A DNA stretch of 6,010 nt from Nitrososphaerales archaeon TH526 (lineage in GTDB: Archaea > Thermoproteota > Nitrososphaeria > Nitrososphaerales > Nitrososphaeraceae). The stretch is taken from positions 1-6,010 of the forward strand of contig JAATVR010000605.1 in NCBI GenBank assembly GCA_014523665.1, given 5' to 3'. The notes below the pieces were generated by a model. It was not told where the DNA came from, searched no databases, and saw only the letters and a list, made by a program, of their open reading frames with translations. Within the stretch, counting starts at the first letter, position 1. Each line of letters begins with the position of its first letter. Of the stretch, positions 1 through 4,702 are shown piece after piece. Made by a program: the position numbers and the translations under genes.

Positions 1-392
1 GCGTGTAACCCTGGAAAGGAGGGAAGCAATGAAGGATGAATGTTTATAATTCTATTTCTGAAGAGGGAGACGAATTGAGGGCTCAATAATCTCATGAAAC
101 CTGCCAAACATAGCAAGCCATTTGTAGGAGAAACCTTGTATTCTTGGAGCAGTGCCATCACATTTTTGTCGTAATCCCAGCCTTTGAGCTCGTTGTTATT
201 TAGCACTTCAGTATGGACGCCAAATTTATTTTTGGCGATAGTAAGGCCACGTGCTTCCGAAAGATTTGCAAGAACCAAAACCGGTTCCGCTTGCGGTATC
301 AGCCCTTTCCCAATAAAAGTTAGGATTGCGTCCATATTAGTTCCTCGACCGGATATCATAATGGCAAGTTTCATTAAGTATTTCAGATCCAT
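1..392 (-). CDS. purN: Phosphoribosylglycinamide formyltransferase (GAR transformylase), 5' part only
   Basis: PurN transfers a formyl group from 10-formyl-tetrahydrofolate (or an archaeal equivalent donor) to glycinamide ribonucleotide, the third step of cytoplasmic de novo purine synthesis. Reading the minus strand from the ATG at 392 gives 130 full codons before the window edge; family members are about 190-210 aa, so the C-terminal third is missing. Visible signatures are the N-terminal strand and phosphate-binding loop ISGRGTN (residues 13-19), the LAGFMRLLSP block (97-106), and the catalytic stretch NIHPSLLPSFPG (117-128). N117 and H119 correspond to the known catalytic Asn and His of the family; the catalytic Asp lies in the missing part. 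An in-frame stop lies just upstream of 392. A second ATG at 374 (MKLAIMISGRG) fits the usual PurN N-terminus better and may be the true start. The gene diverges from the MBL nuclease gene. The family assignment is very secure. Confidence 0.95.
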   Translation of the reverse strand, partial: MDLKYLMKLAIMISGRGTNMDAILTFIGKGLIPQAEPVLVLANLSEARGLTIAKNKFGVHTEVLNNNELKGWDYDKNVMALLQEYKVSPTNGLLCLAGFMRLLSPQFVSLFRNRIINIHPSLLPSFPGLH

Positions 393-405
393 TTTCCCTT
401 CTGCT

Positions 406-414
406 ATTATTTAT
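406..414 (-). promoter_or_regulatory. Putative TATA element of purN
   Basis: On the minus strand this reads ATAAATAAT, about 22 bases before the ATG at 392 and about 40 before the alternative ATG at 374. With initiation about 25 bases downstream, the transcript would begin near 386, which gives either a near-leaderless message from 392 or a 12-base leader to 374. The match is by composition and spacing only. Confidence 0.4.
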
Positions 415-478
415 CTCAATCGTGATATGGCCTACTGAGAGAGGGTGGTGGTTAGAGTACCTCTCTCCAGCATCAACC

Positions 479-486
479 TTAAAATA
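479..486 (+). promoter_or_regulatory. Putative TATA element of the MBL nuclease gene
   Basis: TTAAAATA lies about 36 bases before the ATG at 519, placing the expected transcript start near 508 and leaving a short leader. A weak GAGG at 507-510, 8 bases before the ATG, could act as a ribosome binding site. The 393-518 stretch holds nothing else that I recognise. Confidence 0.4.
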
Positions 487-518
487 CTTCGGCGCAGAAT
501 GGCCTTGAGGCTTCTAGA

Positions 519-1586
519 ATGAGAATCCAAGTCGCAATTAATGAGGGGGTCCTAGCAGTTCAGGTTGGCGATAAATCCATCTCATTAGATCCTAAACGCG
601 ACTCCAATTCAGATTTTACGTTTGTTTCACACGCACACACAGATCATCTTTCGTTGCGTAAAAAGAAAAGAAATGTATCGAGGAAAATATTGGCTTCGCA
701 AGCCACAGCCGTGATAGCTAATTTTAGAGGACATGACTTAGAAACTCCAATAGACATTCCTGAAGAATACAATCTTGTAGATACAGGACACATTTTAGGT
801 TCCCGAGGTTTTCTCATCCCCGACGAACTTTTCTATACTGGAGACATATCGATGCGCGATCGGGCGTTCCTTAAAGGTGTAAAACCCCCAAGAGCTAAAA
901 ATTTAATCGTAGAATCTACTTTTGCTAGACCAGAGTATGTGTTTCCTTCTCTAGAGAAGTGCGTTCACGAGACCAACGAGCTGATATCAAAGATGTATAG
1001 TCGAGGCATTCCGCTGATTTTGATGGGATATCCATTAGGAAAGGCTCAACTGCTAACTGAGTTTTTCAGGCATTGGGATCCCCTGATCGTCCATGAATCG
1101 GTGCACGAAATGAACTCCGTCTACAGACAATTGGGAATACCATTGAAAGAAGGTATGACATTTTCACAAGCAAAGGAAAATGGTATGATTCAACGCGGTG
1201 TACCATGGATAATGATATCTCCTTTCATGAGCAGGAGTGCAGAATTCATCAAAACTATGAAATCGTCTTGCAATGCTGTTACGGTCGGTTTCACAGGTTG
1301 GGCTACAAGAGCCAGATTTAGACAGGTAATGGGATTGGACTACGCGATTCCAGTAAGCGATCATTGTGATTGTAACGAGCTACTTGAAATCGTGAGGTAC
1401 TGCAATCCTGAAAAGGTGTATACAATTCACGGATTTGCAGATTATCTTGCAACGAGACTGCGGACCCTCGGCTACGAAGCAGAGCCTCTCATGTCGCAGA
1501 ACAAACGGAAAGGCAATGGCTCACATCAAATAAGGAAAATACCGCACTCAAAAAATCAAAGTTTGATTGACTCATACTTTAGCTGA
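519..1586 (+). CDS. Metallo-beta-lactamase fold nuclease (exonuclease-like, COG1236 type) with C-terminal PIP box
   Basis: This 355-aa protein has the zinc-site signature of MBL nucleases: D24, H38-x-H40-x-D42-H43 (HAHTDH), H91 in DTGHILGS and D109 in YTGDIS. It also has E132 in VEST, H282 in SDHCD and H304 in TIHGF, which correspond to the beta-CASP nuclease motifs A, B and C. The blocks YPLGKAQ (171-177) and TGWATR (259-264) recall the DNA ligase-associated exonuclease/SNM1-like branch more than the KH-domain CPSF-type RNA nucleases; no KH domain is present. After the last zinc ligand comes a basic, probably disordered tail (about 325-346) ending in QSLIDSYF (347-354), which matches the PCNA-interacting pattern Q-x-x-hydrophobic-x-x-aromatic-aromatic. 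The ATG at 519 is the only ATG in frame after a stop at 480. The gene meets the LLM gene tail to tail with 3 bases between the stops. The fold and hydrolase function are secure. A DNA rather than RNA substrate is inferred from the tail and the ligase-exonuclease resemblance. Confidence 0.9.
   Translation: MRIQVAINEGVLAVQVGDKSISLDPKRDSNSDFTFVSHAHTDHLSLRKKKRNVSRKILASQATAVIANFRGHDLETPIDIPEEYNLVDTGHILGSRGFLIPDELFYTGDISMRDRAFLKGVKPPRAKNLIVESTFARPEYVFPSLEKCVHETNELISKMYSRGIPLILMGYPLGKAQLLTEFFRHWDPLIVHESVHEMNSVYRQLGIPLKEGMTFSQAKENGMIQRGVPWIMISPFMSRSAEFIKTMKSSCNAVTVGFTGWATRARFRQVMGLDYAIPVSDHCDCNELLEIVRYCNPEKVYTIHGFADYLATRLRTLGYEAEPLMSQNKRKGNGSHQIRKIPHSKNQSLIDSYFS
1557..1580 (+). other. C-terminal PCNA-interacting peptide (PIP box) coding segment
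   Basis: Codons 347-354 of the MBL nuclease read Q-S-L-I-D-S-Y-F, followed by one Ser and the stop. It fits the consensus Q-x-x-(L/I/M)-x-x-(F/Y)-(F/Y) at every fixed position. It sits at the extreme C-terminus behind a Lys/Arg-rich linker, as in archaeal FEN1 and other PCNA clients. The match is seen directly; binding is inferred. Confidence 0.75.
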
Positions 1587-1589
1587 ATT

Positions 1590-2672
1590 TCAGTTATCTT
1601 TCCTTTCTTTGAAATACGGTATGACTTTGTTCCCGAACGTCTCAATGTTCTTGAAATAGCCATCACCCCAGAAGCGTATAATAAAGTGGTTAGTTCCAGC
1701 TTTAATGAACCTTTCAAGCATTTCAATTACTTCATCTGATTTACCCACTCCAATGGCAGACCTTGCAACATTATCCGGGATCTTAAGAGCCGCACGTTTC
1801 ATCTGCTGCATCAATTCAGGTTTGTTCATTGCATACTCTGTAAAGTATCTTCGAAAGTCAAATTCTGAATCTTGTTCGATATTGTGAACTTTGAGCAGTT
1901 CTGGTTTGTACAAACTAACCTTCACCGCATTCTTCATCTTGTTCCATGCCTCCTCGCCATCTTCAGTGAAGTATATATCCACGTCGTTAGCGAACTGAAA
2001 ATCGTCCAAACTCCTCCCGTGTTCTTTAGCCCTTTCTATGATCACAGACGCGTGATGTTTGAAAAGTTCAGGCGTATACCCGATAGGGATCCATCCATCT
2101 CCGTAACGTGCACATAGATCTAGCGTCTTGGGCGCTCCTGCCGCTATGTAAATTGGTGGCCGAGGTTTACGGATACTCTTCGTCTGCAAACAGGCATTTA
2201 TCAGCTTGTAGTAACTACCATCATAGTTTACACGATTATCTGGGTCAGACCCAAACAGTTTTTCAATTACTTCTAACTGTTCCTTGAATTTTGTCACAGG
2301 CTTTTCAAACGGAATACCAAAATCTACCACGTTTTGAGCCTCGCCTGCTCCTATTCCTAGCATTGAGCGCCCTTTTGTAATCCTGTCAAGAGTTATAGTG
2401 GATTGTGCGATAGTCGAAGGATGCCTCCGTATAGCATCAGTAACGCAAGTTCCAAGTTCAACATTCTGAGTCACCGCCCCTATCGCTGATAACATCAACC
2501 AGGCGTCATTAACGACCGCATTCTTCCACTGAGGAACGTTAGAATGATCCATCATCCAAACGGAATCGTAGTTCATTCTGTCTGCCATCTGACAAGCAGT
2601 CATTATCTGAGTTTCGTCTAATCCTAGTCTTGCAACATTTAGTCCTTGAGTAAATCCAAATTTTATCTTCAT
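1590..2672 (-). CDS. F420-dependent LLM-class oxidoreductase, methylenetetrahydromethanopterin reductase-like
   Basis: This 360-aa protein is a luciferase-like (bacterial luciferase/Mer) TIM-barrel enzyme of the cytoplasm. Family marks in order are the N-terminal strand IKFGFTQG (3-10), SVWMMDHS (37-44) and ELGTCVTDAIRRHP (72-85). These are followed by the long conserved helix/strand block STIAQ...LGIGAGEAQN (86-114), PIYIAAGAPKTLDLC (173-187) and YGDGWIPIGYTPE (190-202). The last two are typical of cofactor F420-using LLM reductases. True Mer is about 320-330 aa, so this protein is longer. The extra length appears to lie in a charged stretch around 240-300, with FDFRRYFTEY at 271-280. I therefore call the family but not the substrate; it may reduce a C1-pterin, or another compound with F420H2. 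The ATG at 2672 gives the expected N-terminus. The gene diverges from the HTH regulator gene and converges on the MBL nuclease gene, so it is probably a single-gene unit. Confidence 0.88.
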   Translation of the reverse strand: MKIKFGFTQGLNVARLGLDETQIMTACQMADRMNYDSVWMMDHSNVPQWKNAVVNDAWLMLSAIGAVTQNVELGTCVTDAIRRHPSTIAQSTITLDRITKGRSMLGIGAGEAQNVVDFGIPFEKPVTKFKEQLEVIEKLFGSDPDNRVNYDGSYYKLINACLQTKSIRKPRPPIYIAAGAPKTLDLCARYGDGWIPIGYTPELFKHHASVIIERAKEHGRSLDDFQFANDVDIYFTEDGEEAWNKMKNAVKVSLYKPELLKVHNIEQDSEFDFRRYFTEYAMNKPELMQQMKRAALKIPDNVARSAIGVGKSDEVIEMLERFIKAGTNHFIIRFWGDGYFKNIETFGNKVIPYFKERKDN

Positions 2673-2699
2673 TTATGACAATAATCCCCCTTCTAATTC

Positions 2700-2707
2700 A
2701 AAATATT
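2700..2707 (-). promoter_or_regulatory. Possible TATA element of the LLM oxidoreductase gene
   Basis: The minus strand reads AATATTTT about 31 bases before the ATG at 2672, giving a leader of only a few bases. An alternative is the A/T-rich stretch at 2745-2760, which would give a leader of about 50 bases. A G-rich run (minus strand, 2686-2690) is about 13 bases from the ATG, too far for a normal ribosome binding site. Confidence 0.3.
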
Positions 2708-2708
2708 G

Positions 2709-2720
2709 GATATGCATATC
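2709..2720. promoter_or_regulatory. 12-bp perfect palindrome, candidate operator
   Basis: GATATGCATATC reads the same on both strands. It lies between the divergent LLM and HTH genes, immediately beyond the possible TATA element of the LLM gene (37 bases from its ATG), a position where a bound dimer could block transcription factor binding. Its ATGCATAT core recurs as ATGCAAAT exactly 60 bases further on (2772-2779). The operator role is inferred. Confidence 0.35.
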
Positions 2721-2760
2721 GTTAGTAGATCCACTGAGCACATGTATTTAAAAATATTTA

Positions 2761-2773
2761 ATGCCTTTGGCAT
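2761..2773. repeat. Short inverted repeat ATGCC-TTT-GGCAT, candidate operator
   Basis: Perfect 5-bp arms flank a 3-base spacer, and GCATGC (2770-2775) overlaps the right arm. The element lies about 27 bases upstream of the putative TATA box of the HTH gene, a plausible site for an activator or for autoregulation. It is too short to be a strong hairpin terminator. Confidence 0.35.
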
Positions 2774-2799
2774 GCAAATTGGTAATTTTCAAAATAAAC

Positions 2800-2809
2800 T
2801 TTAAATATT
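2800..2809 (+). promoter_or_regulatory. Putative BRE/TATA promoter of the HTH regulator gene
   Basis: TTTAAATATT, preceded by an A-rich BRE-like stretch (2791-2798), is a good archaeal TATA match. Its centre is about 33 bases before the ATG at 2838, so the leader would be about 8 bases and no Shine-Dalgarno site is seen. This is the best promoter match in the window. Confidence 0.55.
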
Positions 2810-2837
2810 AAAAAAGTCGCTTTTAATTGTCCTTAAA

Positions 2838-3245
2838 ATGCTGCTGCCTTCAGAAATAGAAGCAAAGTCTCTTATTCCTGCGGTCAGAGCTATTTTAGCA
2901 CGAAAACTAACAGGCGAATATGACATGAAGGAAGAGGTTGTTGCTAAAGTCCTTGGGGTAACGCAGGCAGCAGTTAGCAACTATGTCCGGGGTACCAGAG
3001 GAGACACAGAATTGATGTCAAAACTTAGCCTGGTCGATCAAATAATTGAAATGATCGAAGATATTGCCCGAGACTTGGCGTCTAACAAAGCATACACACC
3101 TTACACTATGTCAAAGTTTATTGAACTCTGCAACTATATTCGTCACTCTTTAATTATTTGCGATATACATCATAACATTGAATCAAATATAGATGAAGGT
3201 GTCTGTCAACTCTGTAAGGGAAATCTGATGTCAGGTAGGTTCTAG
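2838..3245 (+). CDS. Small HTH transcriptional regulator with C-terminal Cys/His cluster (COG2522-like)
   Basis: The protein is 135 aa. The opening LLPSEIEAKSLIPAVRAIL (2-20) and the XRE-type helix-turn-helix at about 32-52 (VAKVLGVTQAAVSNYVRG) are characteristic of an archaeal family of predicted regulators (COG2522). Near the C-terminus, C108-x-x-H111 and C123-x-x-C126 form a probable single metal (zinc) site, a usual trait of this family. The same kind of HTH domain occurs fused to a ThiN domain in ThiR, the archaeal thiamine regulator. Here no ThiN domain is attached, though a ThiD-ThiN gene lies 1.5 kb downstream. The ATG at 2838 fits the promoter spacing and the family N-terminus. Its stop is 25 bases from that of apgM. 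The regulator call is strong; the regulon is unknown, and the palindromes just upstream suggest autoregulation or control of the divergent LLM gene. Confidence 0.85.
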   Translation: MLLPSEIEAKSLIPAVRAILARKLTGEYDMKEEVVAKVLGVTQAAVSNYVRGTRGDTELMSKLSLVDQIIEMIEDIARDLASNKAYTPYTMSKFIELCNYIRHSLIICDIHHNIESNIDEGVCQLCKGNLMSGRF

Positions 3246-3270
3246 CATATCGAAGGGAACATCCCACTTT

Positions 3271-4551
3271 CTACAGTCGTCCAAAAAACGATTTTCTAAC
3301 GAATGGTAGTATTTCAACACCTCTCATTGAGCCTCTGCTCCCGCGCAATGATTCCTTTTCCGTAAATCTCTTACTCCAGTCTTTTTCCACCCCTGCGCCG
3401 GTAAATAACACGGGAATTGGATCATCTGTATGTGCCTTTCTTATGCAAGGGGTGGAATGGTCACCTGAAACAATTAGCATTGTTTTTGAGACGTCCATAT
3501 TTTCTAGTAAAGTACCAAAGAAAAGGTCGTCTATATGTTCTATGCTCATTTTCTTACCATTTGCATCTCCGTCATGACCAAATTCATCCGGGCCTTTGAT
3601 ATGCACATACACAATATCATATTTTCTAATTTGGTCTAGACACTTTCTTGCCTTTTCCTGATAGGCGTTAATGTCGCCGCCTGTTGTAAAGTCTATCCCC
3701 AAGATTTTTGATATCCCAACCTCAACTGGCATGTCGACTACGGACCCAAATTTTAGACCATATCGTGTTGAAATTGGTTCAATCGAAGGTAAATGATTTC
3801 CAGAATCTCGCAATAAAATTGCATTCATCGGTTTCAATCCTTTACCTATGCGAAGACGATTCACAGGGTGGTTGGCTAATATTTGAACTACCTGTCTGCC
3901 GAATTCATTGATTGCCTGCGCTGAGGCGGCAGCTGATTCCCCTTCCTCCTCTGGGACACATTCTTGGATCTTCATATTTGTGCTATCTTTAGCTATTCCT
4001 ATTCCATCAACTCGATCATAAGCAGGATCTGTGTTCGATACCTTGGAAGAGAGCTGAAGAGAAGGATCACTGAACTTAACGATTATCCGGTGCCCTATGC
4101 TTGGTTTTAATGTGATGTCGATATTGCGGGTGAACTTAAGGCTTTCTTCCAGCGTGCTGCATATTTCGAGGGCTTCATCGTGTTCAATTATCCTACCTGC
4201 CCTCCTATCGGTTATATTACCGTCTTTGTCAATAGTCGCAAAGTTTCCCCGCAGGACAAGATCACCATTTTTAAATTCTATTCCCATGCCTAGCGCTTCT
4301 ATGATACCACGTCCTGGATATCCAACATCTTTGAAATCGTATCCCAGCATGTTAAAAACTGCAATATCGGATTGAGGAGCGATCCCCTTTCCTACGCTGA
4401 CTACGCTTCCCAAACAGCCATTTGAAGTCAACTGATCTAGATAGGGCGTTCGTGCTGCTTCTAGCGGAGTAAGTCCTCCGAGTGAGGGATGTGGTAAGTC
4501 ACCTACGCCATCTAAAAGGACATAAATAGCTTTTGAAGAACCTGGACTCAA
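3271..4551 (-). CDS. apgM: Cofactor-independent phosphoglycerate mutase, archaeal ApgM type
   Basis: ApgM interconverts 3- and 2-phosphoglycerate through a phosphoserine intermediate in cytoplasmic glycolysis/gluconeogenesis. The 426-aa length is normal for the archaeal type (about 400-430). Alkaline phosphatase superfamily landmarks are the metal ligand D14 in LLDGVGD (12-18), the substrate-proximal GGLTPLEAARTPYLD (25-39), and the nucleophile S61 in APQSDIA (58-64). Next come GYPGRG (77-82) and, at the second metal centre, HIKGPDEFGHDG (317-328) and SGDHSTPC (362-369), with H374 following. The start codon is TTG at 4551: no ATG occurs in frame between the upstream stop (about 18 bases before) and the LDGVGD motif. 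A TATA-like element about 28 bases upstream suggests a leaderless message starting at this TTG. The gene is divergent from thiDN and convergent with the HTH gene. All catalytic motifs are intact. Confidence 0.95.
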   Translation of the reverse strand: MSPGSSKAIYVLLDGVGDLPHPSLGGLTPLEAARTPYLDQLTSNGCLGSVVSVGKGIAPQSDIAVFNMLGYDFKDVGYPGRGIIEALGMGIEFKNGDLVLRGNFATIDKDGNITDRRAGRIIEHDEALEICSTLEESLKFTRNIDITLKPSIGHRIIVKFSDPSLQLSSKVSNTDPAYDRVDGIGIAKDSTNMKIQECVPEEEGESAAASAQAINEFGRQVVQILANHPVNRLRIGKGLKPMNAILLRDSGNHLPSIEPISTRYGLKFGSVVDMPVEVGISKILGIDFTTGGDINAYQEKARKCLDQIRKYDIVYVHIKGPDEFGHDGDANGKKMSIEHIDDLFFGTLLENMDVSKTMLIVSGDHSTPCIRKAHTDDPIPVLFTGAGVEKDWSKRFTEKESLRGSRGSMRGVEILPFVRKSFFGRL

Positions 4552-4574
4552 TCCTAGAAAACAATATCAAACCA

Positions 4575-4582
4575 GATTTATT
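4575..4582 (-). promoter_or_regulatory. Putative TATA element of apgM
   Basis: The minus strand reads AATAAATC, centred about 28 bases before the TTG at 4551. This spacing fits a leaderless transcript and supports that start; no Shine-Dalgarno sequence precedes it. Confidence 0.45.
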
Positions 4583-4668
4583 CTTATTGTGACATGATTA
4601 TTTGCAGGAAAATCGTAAATTCACTGAAAAATGCAGCCTCTTAGAAAATGACAATACTTTAACCTACC

Positions 4669-4677
4669 TATTATAAG
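4669..4677 (+). promoter_or_regulatory. Putative TATA element of thiDN
   Basis: TATTATAAG is centred about 30 bases before the TTG at 4703, which predicts a transcript start at or within a few bases of that codon. The rest of the 151-base gap between apgM and thiDN (4552-4702) holds no recognisable RNA gene or thiamine (TPP) riboswitch. Confidence 0.45.
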
Positions 4678-4702
4678 TGCTAGAACCCTAAATTCTATTG
4701 TA

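Noticed and set aside
184..438. Plus-strand 84-codon open frame
   Set aside because: It lies antisense to purN, whose conserved motifs on the minus strand explain the region; its translation matches no family I know.
4552..4702. Possible TPP riboswitch or small RNA before thiDN
   Set aside because: No thi-box-like conserved core or stable stem was found, and the predicted leader is too short to hold a riboswitch.
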